Of a stretch of 64,000 nt of DNA, positions 16,818 through 28,376 are shown one piece after another; position 1 is the stretch's first letter, and every line of letters begins with the position of its first letter. Below the pieces are notes generated by a model. It was given only the letters and a program-made list of their open reading frames with translations. It was not told the origin of the DNA and did not search any database. Source of the DNA: Cantharellus purpuraceus (taxonomy: Eukaryota; Basidiomycota; Agaricomycetes; Cantharellales; Hydnaceae); NCBI GenBank assembly GCA_025174535.1, contig JALBUN010000034.1, positions 1,386,001 to 1,450,000 on the forward strand, in the 5' to 3' direction. The translations under genes and the position numbers were made by a program.

Positions 16818-18145
16818 CTAGATGTCTTTCCTCTCTTGCTTCCCCTTCTTTCGCGTCTTGTCTTGGGGGTTCCCGACGTCTTGGGAAACGACAGCGCATT
16901 TCGTGACGCTCTTCATCCGCAGTTTCTCTGCAAAATATTCTGCAACGCTCTTTCCACTTCTTTGTAGAAGACTGTTCCTATCATCCTCTTGAGCAGCATC
17001 AGCGGTCCTCTGTTTTGAGCAACCGAATCCTAGGCCTGTTGAAGATATCCGCGCGGCATCTGCATTATTCGTCTCAGCAACTCGCTTGAATTGATCTTTG
17101 ACAGTGACCAAGCTGAGATCAGGTGTCTCAATCTGACCGGTATCGCTTGCTACTGAATGCTCTTGGGGCTGGAAGTTCGATGAAACTTCCATTGTTTGTC
17201 CGACTGCTACGGTAGTCGTTATGCCCAAGATCTCGTTCATCCCAGTCGCAGATGCTGCAGCTAGCCGCTTGGATGCAAGGTTACGCGCTCTATGGCTGAT
17301 TGCGCGCTAAACGTCAGTTGAGACGAAACCTGTAAATCACAAAACTTACGCTCGGACTCGCGGCGTCGTTTTCATCACTCCTGTATCTTGAGCCGCTTTG
17401 TTACCGATCGAAGCAACTTGAATCTCATGATTCGAATCACGGCTTTTCTTCTTCATCCTTTTTCCCGCCTTCTCCACCCTCCGCTGCTCCTCCTCCTTTT
17501 TTCGTCTTCGTTTTTCCTCCTTAGGGACGGTTTTCTCATCCTCTGTAGTATCCCTCTTTCGTTTCTTCTTCTTTTGCTGTTCTGTATCTCTTTCCGTCTC
17601 TTTGATTGTATCCAGTGAATGGTCATTAGCCTCTGTCGATTCATTCGCAACCACCGATTTAACGCCCTTTGTCGGTCGGCCTGCAACTGAATCGCTGACG
17701 TCCGTGGCATCTTCATCGTCTATGGGTATATCCTGGGTATCCGCGTTTTGTGCTTCGTTCAATCTGGCAAGCAGTCCCTCAAACTCGTGGGCGCCTCTCC
17801 ATCCTGCATCATCCCCTCCTGGCCCGCGTCTATTCGCACCAATCCCCATGAGGTCCAGCTTTTGGTGGATCTTCAAGCATGAAATGGGTAAGTTGGCTTC
17901 ACGACACTACCCATAGTCAACACAAACCTTCAGATTACTGGTGCGTCCTTCTCCAGACACACCCAATCCTGTTCCACTGGTCCATCCCAGACTCTGTAGA
18001 TACTTCGCACCAAACTTTGACGAGTCTAGAAGAGAAATCAACACTAAAGTCAACATCAGATTTGAAGTTACACGCCATCACTCCAGCTCAGATTGCGAGG
18101 GTCCGCTCCAATGCGTTGTTTGGTCTTTCGACCACCCAGACCCAT
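16818..18145 (-). CDS. GNO1: G-patch protein of the PINX1/Gno1 family
   Basis: Family members act in ribosomal RNA processing with the helicase Prp43, and the human homologue also inhibits telomerase. The ATG at 18143-18145 opens MGLGGRKTKQRIGADPRNLS, the family's typical start. After an intron comes the G-patch: KFGAKYLQSLGWTSGTGLG, then HQKLDLMGIGANRRG and HEFEGLLARLNEAQ. The rest is low-complexity and highly charged, with lysine-rich blocks such as QQKKKKRKRD and EEKRRRKKEEE that would suit nucleolar targeting. A further intron lies near 17281-17350. The protein ends KTRKKGKQERKDI. The N-terminal identity is clear; the tail is recognisable only by composition. Confidence 0.88.
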
Positions 18146-18477
18146 TTGACGTCCAGTTCAACAGCTGCTATAGCCGATAGCCGGCGTCTACGACACTTTG
18201 TAATTCGATCCCCGACATCCACAAGAGCAAACTCTCTACAGCCAAAATTCTGGTTAGATAGATTCTCCATCATTTGCATAGAGAAGCGCCACTGCAGATG
18301 CCTCTTCGGGGCTCATGATTCGCATAGAGCATATTCGGATGCTAAATCTAAGTGTCTCATACATCACCTCATTCCGGTTATAATATATTACAATCATCGG
18401 TCAGAAACCAATAGATGGGCCCAAATAGCCATCACCTTGGAATTTTGTCCCATGCGCCACCTGATAATTATACGAAA
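18146..18477. other. Intergenic, upstream of GNO1
   Basis: Lies between the GNO1 start codon and the aldo-keto reductase relic, which face away from each other. It presumably includes the GNO1 promoter. No gene seen. Confidence 0.4.
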
Positions 18478-19145
18478 ATGACGCCTCCCACCACTATCTT
18501 TACGTTCAACAATGGCGTCAAAGTGCCTGCCCTTGGTACTGGGTACGAGGTTTTTTGGTGTTCATTCCCATCTCATTAGTCTTAGGTGTTGGATAGGGAC
18601 GCCAGGAAGAAGTGAGAAAGCTGAAGAAATGGTCAGGACTGCGTTGAAGGTGAGTCGCCTCTTATGATAGAGAACTGTCAGTTTACAAACCTTTACTATT
18701 TGATAGATGGGTGCAGGCACATCGATACTGTATGTCAAGCGTCACTGTCCTCGACCAGGACCGTACTCTTAATTATTGCTCTCCGTGGCCAAAGCGATGG
18801 GATACTGTGAGTCTACACGTTCCATGGGGATTTTTGATTTGGTACGCAATATGCATTGTGATTAGCCAACGAAGAAGCTGTAGGAAAGACCATCCGCATT
18901 CTGGTATTCCTCGCAAGGAGATCTTTGTCACCACTAAATTCACCATGCAGAGTGACTCTGATGCGAGGACGGCTATCAAATTGTTCTCAAGAAACTTAAG
19001 CTAGACTACGTGGATTTGTGGCTTTTGCATTGGCCTGCAGCCTAGAAAGATGCAAGCATTTTCTATTATTAACCAGATGTTACTACATACCCGTTTGTGA
19101 TACAGGCAAGGTATTGTTTCCAGAAGAGTCTCCAACCTAATAGAC
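18478..19145 (+). pseudogene. Aldo-keto reductase relic
   Basis: The remains of a NAD(P)H aldo-keto reductase. The ATG at 18478 opens TIFTFNNGVKVPALGTG, the usual family start, and then GTPGRSEKAEEMVRTALK. After that the frame breaks. The CRHIDT motif, EEAVGKTIR, SGIPRKEIFVTTKF, LKKLKLDYVDLWLLHWPA and GKVLFPEESPT are all readable, but only by changing frame. A base appears to be missing between KTIR and HSGIP, another shift precedes LKKLKL, and stop codons follow HWPAA (19043) and EESPT. The C-terminal half of the barrel is gone. It is therefore a decayed copy and not a working gene. Confidence 0.8.
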
Positions 19146-19851
19146 CAGTCTCCGGATACTTTTCCATTGCTCTAGGAATGGCTCCGGGGTGGACATAAGA
19201 TCGATTCGGCTGGAACCTGAGATGGGACGATGTAAAGAATAGGGCAGTTTCTGTCCGAAATCACTGAGTACTGGGTCATTGACGGCTGGATTGAAGCATT
19301 ATAGTGCCAGTTTCATGACAAGTTCTTTGTTTGTGATTTTGGACGTCCGCAAATTTGAAGGGTTTTTATTCTGACCAACTTTGCGAGTTAGTGTGTGCGC
19401 GCCACATTCCCTCTACTCTTTGAACTTCAAAAGAATTAATTTCAAGAGGCATTGTTGCCCGAAATGGTGTGAGTGCATTGAAGACGAGTTGTTCGACCAG
19501 CAAAGGTTATATATATCTCTTACATATCAGCGAGCCTCTGATTCTTCCACATCAGAAGCCTGGCAGTGCCAGTCCTCCCACGTTCAGCACGTGCCAGTGT
19601 GTCGCATGAGCAAACATATTTGCTCTGAAATGAATAGTATTATAGACTAATAGGTTTCCGCCAGCGAGGCCAGGCGCGTGACGCGACGCGTTGATCACGT
19701 GAAGCAGCATTACGCGATGCACGTTCGCTGATATTCGGTGTCAACGATCACGAGACGCGGAGGCTGGAGAATAAGATATATGAACTTGACGTTGGACAGA
19801 GCGATAGCCCATTGCCTGTCTTCTGGCCACTATCCGACCATCCTGACCAGA
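19146..19851. other. Intergenic, upstream of the first histidine phosphatase
   Basis: No gene recognised. It contains a GATCACGTGA palindrome near 19692, which could be a CACGTG (bHLH-type) binding site. Its role is not shown by the sequence. Confidence 0.4.
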
Positions 19852-21653
19852 ATGCACATTTCCGCCTGCTTCGGGGCCCTTCTTTCGCTTGCATTTGCTT
19901 CTGTGAGCGCAACGAGCATAGACTCTGCTCACGGTGTCTATTCGGGTTCCCAGACTCCCAGCGAGTTCCCATGGAACACGTACGTGAATCTCCCTTCAAA
20001 ATTAGAGTAATTGAACCTGAGCCGCTCGACAGCTACAACTACTGCAATGCCCCTCACGTGAATGCTGCTCATTATTCCTTGCCATCGAACTCGTCAGGTG
20101 CAGAGCTGGTGTACATGAATATTATGATTCGTCATCACAAAGTATGCCTTTTTTTCAGTCTTGTTACCTTTATACATTGCCTGACCTGCAATGGTTCCCC
20201 TCTTCAGAGGACACCAGATAATTTATACCCCACTGAAAATGAGCTCAACCCCCAACCAGGCTGGATATGCACTGACTTCCTCGAATCCACCTACGGCTCG
20301 CTTCTGGGCAACTCTCAAAGCGCGCGTATCTTTCACGAGACTGTGATCCCAACGTCACATCCATTTCTTAGTCAGATGTGGAACGGTTCTTGTGATGAAG
20401 GCCAGCTTACAGCAGAAGGTTTACAAGATTCCATTGCTCATGGAAAGGTGAATTCACTAGTGGCATTGCTCTCAGTGATTGCTTAGAACGCCGGTGTACT
20501 CTAGGATTTTGCGTCAGTGTACATGGACAAGCTCAGGTTCCTTCAAAACGTCAACACCAAGGACATCTGGATCAGGACATCAACAGAAGACAGAACTTAT
20601 CAAGTAGCAGGTGGCATGCTATTTGGGATGGACAAGGCCATGGTCAATAAACCCTTCAAAGTGCACAATGAGCCTGCTACCGTGAGGGCTTCGTCAAAGT
20701 TACTGCTCATCTCTGCAAAATTACAGTTGATTAGATAGACTCAATAGTGCCATCCTATCCCTGCCCTAACGCAGATGCTATCCGGAATCAATACCAATCT
20801 GTTCCGGCTTGGTTTGATCACCTCAACCAGAATGCTGATTTGAAGGCAAGACTTGATGCCACTCTGGGTACTGCAGGGTTGAGCGCGTGGTCAGTCTGGT
20901 GTGAGTTCGTTTCCTGTGTTTGATATAACTTGCTCATGCCCAATTACAGATGACCACTTTTTCGATACGTTCACTTCTCGTACTTGTCATGGGCATCAAT
21001 TACCTTGCAACTCATCGGGCGCATGTGTAGCCCCTGAAGATGCCGTCAAGGTCTTTGCTATCGGAGATTTTGAATACAAGTACGTGCTTTGCTTGTTTTA
21101 TATATGGACGAGAGACTAATATGTATACTTGTTGTAGCTACATATGGAAGGCCGCCCAGAATTCTTCTACTTATAACTCCCTTACGTTTGGTGAATGCAA
21201 ACATATTCCATTGTCCTCTGCGTTGCTAATGGACATCATGCAGGTGTGATGTTCCAGGAACTAGCCCAAAATTTCCGGTCCTTCAAGGCTGGTCAAGAAG
21301 GCTTCAAGCTGAGATTGTATGTAGGTCACGACGGGTCCATGGTCAGGCTTGCGTCTGGGCTAGGTATTCAAGGTCCATTGAGGTGGCCCGCTCTGGGTAG
21401 TGAATTCATATTTGAGGCTCGTGATCTTCTATTATGGTCACTTCGTGTACTAATCCTTGCCATATTTTTTACGTGCATGATTCTCCCACAATTGAATGTA
21501 TAGGTTTGGAAGACGCATGACAAGTCCCTCTTTGTCCGCGTCATGCATGAGGGGACGCCTGCCATAGGGCTCGAATGGATGCCGCTTGATAACTTCATCA
21601 CCCTCCTCCAGAGCAATGTGCCGGACAGCATTTTTAATCAATGCCTTTCCTGA
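19852..21653 (+). CDS. Secreted histidine phosphatase family protein (RHHKRTP variant)
   Basis: A branch 2 histidine phosphatase, the group of acid phosphatases and phytases that form a phosphohistidine intermediate. The ATG at 19852 opens a clear signal peptide (MHISACFGALLSLAFASVSA). The catalytic region, after an intron, reads YMNIMIRHHKRTPDNLYP, where the family consensus is RHGxRxP. The C-terminal proton donor motif is intact: LYVGHDGSMVRLA. Cysteines near SRTCHGHQLPCNSSGAC and possible N-glycosylation sites (NSS, NGS) fit a secreted protein. About eight introns were inferred. The last may use a GC donor (GAG|GCTCGT), because the frame continues only as FEVWKTHDKSLFVRVMHEG. The substrate cannot be told from the sequence. 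Confidence 0.85.
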
Positions 21654-22876
21654 CAGGGACCTCTGGCATGTAATTGTATACATTGATCATGATGTTACAC
21701 ATTGACTGCCACCATATAAAGTCCGTATTTCCAAGGAAACAGTCTGAGCAATGAGGTCTTGAAGCTATCGTATTCATGCAGGGGGTGGTGAGCATGTCTT
21801 GGAGCTGGACCTGGACTTGTAACTCGCTCGATCCAGACGGTACCCAAGAAGTCCACAAGTAATCTATTCGAGAACAAATGCGTGAGCTTGCGCTCGCCGA
21901 ACAGCTATTGCTGTGCTGAATAGGTCTTGAACTTTAGCTAGATACTGTCAATTCTGCTCTCATGTTGCTTCTTCCTGAGTCGTGTATGACATTGAGAAGC
22001 AGGCTCAGCTTTTTGTCGATGTGTTCTAGTTCCAAGGTACCCGCCCCTTGGTTTCAGAGAAGCATAGGCGGGTGAGTGTGCTTGAACGGGGAACACAGAG
22101 CCAAAATTATCCTGCTGTTAGGATACTCAGAAGAAGTATCGTTGTGAAAAGCTTTCCTTTGGAAGACAATTAATCAACAACCAGCCAACCTACACCGAAA
22201 CATGTCAATTAGCCACGGATTTTGTTCCTGACCCTGTGTAAGGGTTGCTAGGAGGACTGAGCAGTTCTTTGCATCACCCTGAACAATCTCGGTTTTTGAC
22301 CACCCTACTGAGAGTTCAACCCGACCGAGGAAATCTGACTGTAAATGGCCCAATGGGCAGCTGCGGCAACTCTATCAGTGTTTATGCGGTGGGAAACTTA
22401 AAATGGTAAAGCCTATGAGTCGAGGCCTCATCAATATCGTTCACCTTTGAATGTCAAAAAGCATTTTATGGGTAATGAAGCTTGAAGGTCAGACGGGGAC
22501 CTTTAAACAATGTGAACGAGAGCAGAGAGCCAGGAAAAACAAAGTGTCCCCCCGGGCAATTGCATATCATAAGAAATAACGAGAGCGGTACAGTAACACA
22601 CCGTAGGCATGTGTCACACTAAATTGGAAAGGAGACTTGAAGGAGACATGTGTAGCAGTCGCAAGGACGGATCATGGGAAGAAGAGATGCTGGACAATGC
22701 GGTGAGGGTATTACATGTGGCCTCACTGTAAATAGTTTATATTAATTGACAATAATTAAATACTCCTGATTAGCCTAGTCATATCATGCTGACCCCATTC
22801 CTTCTTGATCTTGTTCTTCGCCTTCGCCTCCCGTCAAAAGATGCAGTAGCTGATGTAGTCCTAGATTCCTTTCAAT
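21654..22876. other. Intergenic, 3' flanks of two convergent genes
   Basis: About 1.2 kb with no recognisable coding sequence, repeat or RNA gene. Confidence 0.45.
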
Positions 22877-25197
22877 CTAAAAACACCACAGGTGGTCAGG
22901 CGTAGCACCGCGCTTAGCAAGTGGATAGCGAGATACCGCAGCTCGGCGTTCTTCATCATCCCTGCCTGCTGATGAGTTGAACATCCTATCTATTTCCTCA
23001 AGAGAGACTCCTGCAGTCTCTGGCACGGCTAGAATCGACCAGATGCACGCCGCAAAACATGCAAGCGCGAACACGAAGTACGTTCCGCTTCTCAATTATA
23101 AGCCGGCAGTTGTATACAAAAAAAAACCAGCGTACCTAGCGGAAACTTCAAGCATCGGTGGTGTGACCAGTCCAATAAGGACTACAAAATCGACAGGTCA
23201 GCGAGGATATATAATGTGTGTTATACTGACAATTGTTTATCCAGGTGGATGCTGTTGAAATAGCAACACCTTTGCTCCGTATCGAGAGAGGAAATAACTC
23301 GCTAGCGAGCACCCATGCAATGGGTCCATAGCTCGCACCGTATGAAGCGGTAAACAAGTACATGCAACTGGTGTTAAAAATCCAAATGTTAGGGAAGCTG
23401 TGGATATGCACAAACCACACAGTACATAAGACTTAGCCATGCACTCAGACTATGCGAAGTCCAATGCCCGTTCGAGCTCCATACCAGGAACGAAATGAGC
23501 GCGTGTGAACTTCCCATTATGACTGCCCCACCTGCGGAGGATTGAAAACGATTAGCTTTCGCTCTGAGAACGAATGCCAGCGTGACCTCCATTATGAGGC
23601 ATGGTCCGTACCAATGAGAAGCGGTTTTCTCCCTGATATGGACATTAGATCAAAGAAACTTGATCTAGAAGGAATGCCTACCTAATCTATCGATGTATAA
23701 AATCGTTGGTATAACTGCAAGGAATTGTGTGATGTTGATGAAGCCGGAGCCTATAAGCACAGCGGAGTCCCCAGTAAAACCCACGCTCTGTACAAGAGAA
23801 GGACCGTAATATAACAACGCATTTATCCCAGACCACTCTAAGACCCCGTTTTGAGTAATCGAGCAAACATTCTCCAAACACTAAGCGCAATGGAGTCTCA
23901 CGTTGCCAAAACATTACTGCAATTCCCACAAGAGTGCGTCGACGATACTTCTTGTCGAAAAGCTGCCCCCAGCTCATCATTTCCGACAAGAAATTACGTT
24001 TGTAAGAAGGAAGTGCGAGTGCAGCCTCAACCTGCATCTCCAGAAACTCAAGCTGTAGAAGGGGATCTTCTTCATTATTCTCACTAGCGTGAGGAAACCG
24101 TAAGCGAGCAAGAGAGTGAAGTGCCTGAGTCTTTTTGCCTTGGTGCACCAGAAAGCGAGGAGAGGGTGGTAAGAAGAAGCAGCCGACACCAAGAAGAATG
24201 CCTGGTAGGATCTGGATGCCTAGAGGAAGCCGCCAGGAAGAGGACCCCGGCACTTGAAAAGTTTAGGTCTTTCAGCTGCAAAAGAGCGCATCTTCAACGT
24301 ACATGAGCGAGTCAAAAAACCAAACCAAAACCCGACGACAACACCAAAAACCTGTATCACTACGTGAAACTGAAGTATGTTATATGGTAAAACGCGCCTT
24401 ACGATGCCTAGTTGATCTAGTGCGAGTAAGGCCCCGCGTGATTCTGGGGGGCCTATTTCACCGATATACAAGGGAGTTAGCATACTATAATAAAATCGAC
24501 GTGATCAAGCGTTCGGGTGGCCAGTGAGGATGCATACCTCAGCGCTCCGATGCCCAAGCCACCAATCGCGCGACCAGTCGTGAGTGCGGAGACGGAAGAA
24601 GCAAAACACTGCAAAGCAGACCCAAGGCAGAAAACCACTTGCTCCCCAGCCAAACATGAACAATTTCGAATAAAAATGATTCAAAAGACAAGAGGATACG
24701 TTACCACATGCAAAACAAATAGCGCTTCTTCGAGACCATTTATCGGCCATTATGCCCGCTGTGACGGCTCCTATTAGAGCTCCAAGTTCCAAAACGGCCG
24801 CTGTACCGCATTCACGTGTTTGAATAAAAGAGAAAATGTAGTGCATGCAAGGCGATGAGTTGGGCTCGTAGGCAGATCATGATACGAACGCACTCATCAA
24901 CCCTTTCTCCCAAGGGCCAATTGGCCAACGGGCGACGAAATCCTTCATTACAAGAACGTTTGCAATGACACCTTGATCATAACCGAGGGTGAGGCCGCCC
25001 AGGGATACAAATAGAGAGCAGCGTAAGACGAAGGAGTTGTGGAGGAGACCCTTTAGGCCTGGCGGTCCATACGCATACGTGTAGTTGCCATCACTCTCTA
25101 TGACCAAGGTCCCACCATTTGGGAGATATTTTGTCTGCGTTGCCAAGGAGAGTTCTGCATCTTCGACGTTCGGCAATCGCGCGTACTGTCGAGACAT
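22877..25197 (-). CDS. MFS sugar porter
   Basis: A 12-helix proton-coupled sugar transporter of the plasma membrane. From the ATG at 25195-25197 it has a hydrophilic N-tail, then helix 1 with FVSLGGLTLGYDQGVIA. Family signatures appear in order: GAVTAGIMADKWSRR (loop 2-3), TTGRAIGGLGIGAL, PLYIGEIGPPESRGAL, PPSPRFLV (PESPR-type), WSGINALLYYGPSL, YGPIAWVLASELFPLSIRS (helix 10 region), then VPETAGVSLEEIDRMF. The gene is cut by many short introns. The cytoplasmic C-tail is short. The transported sugar cannot be assigned. It is divergent from TRP1, with 641 bp between the start codons. Confidence 0.88.
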
Positions 25198-25290
25198 CGG
25201 CGTTCAGGTCAAAGCCTGCAATATTGTCAAAGGTGAAAACCTGTATAAGGGCGCCAAACCCGAGCAACTCGCATAACCGCAGACTCTAAG

Positions 25291-25298
25291 TATATATA
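25291..25298 (-). promoter_or_regulatory. TATA-like element upstream of the sugar porter
   Basis: TATATATA on the minus strand, about 95 bp upstream of the transporter start codon. The spacing suits a TATA box; function is inferred. Confidence 0.45.
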
Positions 25299-25694
25299 AG
25301 ACAGGCACCCGGAGAGAGAATCAATCGCGGTGTATGTGGATGGGATCAATGTCATAGTAGCCTGTTCATGCAGGGCTAGAAGGCCGCTCCATGAAGCTAT
25401 TGATGTACGAAGTGCTATGAGAGAACACTCAAAAGAGGAGAGTTCATGCCCGATATTACTTGGAATGGAAGAGTAAAAGCTACTAGCAGGATGACTGGTG
25501 ACGGTGGGCCTAGCGTAGGGCAGGCTGTTCTTGAAACCGAACATCTCATTGCTTGTACATCGTAAACACTATTCAAACCTAGGGACTAGCTCAGCAGTAT
25601 CGACTAGATGGGTCTTGCTGCTGCTGTTCTTTACTAGCGTTAGCTATTACTGAAAGAGTGCCGAGTTTCGACCCCCGCGGGATAGCGTCGCTCA
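25299..25694. promoter_or_regulatory. Shared upstream region of the sugar porter and TRP1
   Basis: Spacer between two divergent TATA-like elements. No gene seen and no clear TGACTCA (Gcn4/CPC1-type) site found. Confidence 0.4.
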
Positions 25695-25701
25695 TATATA
25701 A
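25695..25701 (+). promoter_or_regulatory. TATA-like element upstream of TRP1
   Basis: TATATAA, 144 bp upstream of the TRP1 start codon. A pyrimidine-rich stretch (TTTCGTTTCCCCGCTC) follows close to the ATG, as is usual for well-expressed basidiomycete genes. Function is inferred. Confidence 0.5.
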
Positions 25702-25838
25702 GCAGAGGAGGGTATGCCGCGGCTTCGATACTTTACTGACCGGTCCACTCTCGATAGCACAGGTCTGCTGCTGAAGTTCGTTCAGTATATTTCGTTTCCC
25801 CGCTCAATACTCACCTATATATCTAGAGGACTTCCACC

Positions 25839-28154
25839 ATGGCGCCGCTCATTGCAGAGCTGAGAGGACCCATCCAATGTCTCATGATAGATAATTTTGA
25901 CTCGTTTTCCTGGAACTTGTACCAGCAGTTGTGTCTTCTAGGTGCCCAGGTCGTTGTTGTCAGGAACGATGTCCTCGAAGCGGCTCATTTTCCTGAGCTG
26001 GATATTCAGTGTCTCATCATCTCTCCAGGACCTGGGCATCCGAAGACCGACTCAGGCATTTCTGGCGAGGCGATTCGTTACTTTTCTGGAAAGATACCCG
26101 TCTTAGGTGTTTGCATGGGCCTAGAATGTCTGGTGGATGTGTACGGAGGGGATGTTGAGTATGCAGGAGAAATTATGCATGGAAAGACGAGCCGTATCCG
26201 CCACGATGGTAGAGGATGCCTCCAAGGCATTCCACAGAGCTTTTCCAGCATTCGTTACCATTCCCTTAGCGCTAGGATCAAAACGCTCCCCGCTGAACTC
26301 GCTGTTACCGCCGCAACTGAGGAAAGCGGGGTCGTCATGGGCGTTCGGCACCGCACGTATACTGTGGAGGCGGTACAATACCACCCAGAGAGCATCATCT
26401 CAGAGGGCGGCAATGCTCTTATTAAAAACTTCCTCGAGCTAAAGGGCGGTACCTGGGCAGAGAACCCCAGCTATCAAGTGCATGATACATCCCTTCCGCC
26501 ATTTCCCATCATGTCTCCCAATGCTATTCCTGATCCTAAACGTCTACCCACCATTCTTGAAAAAATTCACCAGCAGCGTCTCAAGGACGTTGCTGCTGCC
26601 AAAGCTACACCTGGGACTACACCCTCGGATTTAACGACTCTTCTCTCTTTGAATCTTTCTCCTCCGCAGATCCCTCTCCTTGCACGGCTACGTCAAGTTC
26701 CAGGCCGCCCTGCACTCATGGCTGAAATTAAGCGCGCCTCGCCTTCCAAAGGAAATATCGCACCCAACGCCAACGCTGCAGAACAGGCACTTGCGTATGC
26801 TCTTGCTGGCGCATCTGTTATATCCGTGCTTACTGAACCCACCTGGTTCAAGGGCTCGCTGCTCGATATGCGCCTCGCACGTCAAGCCATCGATGGTCTC
26901 CCCAACCGTCCCGCAATCCTTCGAAAGGATTTCATCGTTGACGAGTATCAAATACAGGAGGCCCGACTCCATGGCGCAGATACTGTCCTGCTGATCGTAG
27001 CTCTCCTTCCCGTGCCGAGATTGAAACTCCTGTACGAATGTGCAAAGAAGTTCGGAATGGAGCCCCTTGTTGAGGTGAACAATGCCGAGGAGATGCAGGC
27101 GGCTCTTGATCTCGGCGCACGGGTTATCGGCGTCAACAACCGTAACTTGCACGACTTTGAAGTCGACATGGGTACAACGACGCGTCTAGCGGATATGGTC
27201 AAGCAGCACGATGTCGTTCTTTGCGCGCTGAGCGGGATCAAAAGCAACGAGGACGTCCGTGGATACACTGAGCAGGGCGTCAATGCTGTCTTAGTCGGCG
27301 AGTCGCTAATGCGGGCTGATGACCCAGCTGCATTCATTCGCCACTTGCTCGATCTCCCGGAGCCTGTCTGCGAAGAGCAAGTTTACCAACCACTTGTGAA
27401 GATCTGTGGCGTCCGTTCTCCCGATGTTGCTTTGGCAGCGGCCGAAGCTGGAGCGGACCTTCTTGGCCTGGTATTTGCCCCTCATTCCAAGCGCATCGTG
27501 TCTCTGGATGAAGCGGCTCAGATCTCTGCGGCCATCCGCCAACGTCGTGCGACCGATCACAGCACCACTGAAGCCAGTACCGCGCTACCCGTCAACACGC
27601 CGTGGTTCACACTGCATGCGGAACGTCTCACACGGTCAGTTTCTCGCTCTCGTCCATTGCTCGTTGGTGTTTTCCAAAAGCAGAGTCTGGACGAGATTCT
27701 CTGTGCCGTCTCTATTGCACAGCTGGACATTGTGCAGTTGCACGGTTCAGAGCCACTTGAATGGGCACGTTATATCCCAGTGCCCGTTATCAGGGCGTTC
27801 CACATTAAGTCTGGAGAAGAAAATGAATCTTTGGCCGGTATCTCCCAGCCAGGACTCCACGAATTTGTACTCTTGGACTCTGTGAGGGATGCAAAGGAGG
27901 GCGAGGAGGCATTGAGTGGAGGGAGTGGAAAGGTCCTCAATTGGGAGGCCATCAAGTCTGTCGTCGGAGATGGCAAGGGAGGACAACCCCCTGTGATCGT
28001 GGCGGGCGGGCTCACGCCAGAAAACGTGGCGGCTGTGGTCGCGACTGCGAAGCCCTGGGCTGTGGATGTCAGCGGTGGAGTGGAGAACGAAGACGGAAGC
28101 TCCAAAGACGTCCAAAAAATCAAGGCGTTTGTGCAAGCAGCGAAAGGCGTCTAG
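25839..28154 (+). CDS. TRP1: Trifunctional tryptophan biosynthesis protein (GATase-IGPS-PRAI)
   Basis: An intronless 771-residue protein whose start has an ideal context (CCACCATGG). It carries three tryptophan pathway enzymes. The glutamine amidotransferase subunit of anthranilate synthase (about 12-205) has catalytic Cys92 in LGVCMGLEC and His182/Glu184 in YHPES. Indole-3-glycerol-phosphate synthase (about 225-505) has MAEIKRASPSKG, LRKDFIVDEYQ, GVNNRNLHDFEVD and LVGESLMR. Phosphoribosylanthranilate isomerase (about 520-770) has VKICGVRSPD, GLVFAPHSKR, VQLHGSE and AVDVSGGVE. The order is the standard fungal fusion. The residue after CMGL is glutamate where most class I amidotransferases have glutamine. 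The lack of introns stands out in an intron-rich region. Confidence 0.97.
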   Translation: MAPLIAELRGPIQCLMIDNFDSFSWNLYQQLCLLGAQVVVVRNDVLEAAHFPELDIQCLIISPGPGHPKTDSGISGEAIRYFSGKIPVLGVCMGLECLVDVYGGDVEYAGEIMHGKTSRIRHDGRGCLQGIPQSFSSIRYHSLSARIKTLPAELAVTAATEESGVVMGVRHRTYTVEAVQYHPESIISEGGNALIKNFLELKGGTWAENPSYQVHDTSLPPFPIMSPNAIPDPKRLPTILEKIHQQRLKDVAAAKATPGTTPSDLTTLLSLNLSPPQIPLLARLRQVPGRPALMAEIKRASPSKGNIAPNANAAEQALAYALAGASVISVLTEPTWFKGSLLDMRLARQAIDGLPNRPAILRKDFIVDEYQIQEARLHGADTVLLIVALLPVPRLKLLYECAKKFGMEPLVEVNNAEEMQAALDLGARVIGVNNRNLHDFEVDMGTTTRLADMVKQHDVVLCALSGIKSNEDVRGYTEQGVNAVLVGESLMRADDPAAFIRHLLDLPEPVCEEQVYQPLVKICGVRSPDVALAAAEAGADLLGLVFAPHSKRIVSLDEAAQISAAIRQRRATDHSTTEASTALPVNTPWFTLHAERLTRSVSRSRPLLVGVFQKQSLDEILCAVSIAQLDIVQLHGSEPLEWARYIPVPVIRAFHIKSGEENESLAGISQPGLHEFVLLDSVRDAKEGEEALSGGSGKVLNWEAIKSVVGDGKGGQPPVIVAGGLTPENVAAVVATAKPWAVDVSGGVENEDGSSKDVQKIKAFVQAAKGV

Positions 28155-28376
28155 GTAGACTATCAAGTATGTCTTGATTAATTAGCAAATGGCCTAACAT
28201 CCGGTACATGCGTGACATACAAAACATATATTGGGGTGAAAGCACGACAGCAAATTTGAAAATGGTGGGTGAAGTACAAAGTTGAGCACAAGCACAGCAG
28301 AGATGGGAGAGTCCGCATGGTCAGTGTCATGCCCAAGGAATTAGCCCTAAAAAACCACCAGAGGAAAATATATCTT

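Noticed and set aside
18088..18279. Minus-strand frame starting upstream of GNO1
   Set aside because: A different frame gives the conserved MGLGGRKTKQRIGADPRN start, so this one is a shadow.
26688..27152. Long open frame on the minus strand within TRP1
   Set aside because: It is the antisense shadow of the strongly conserved IGPS domain and has no motif of its own.
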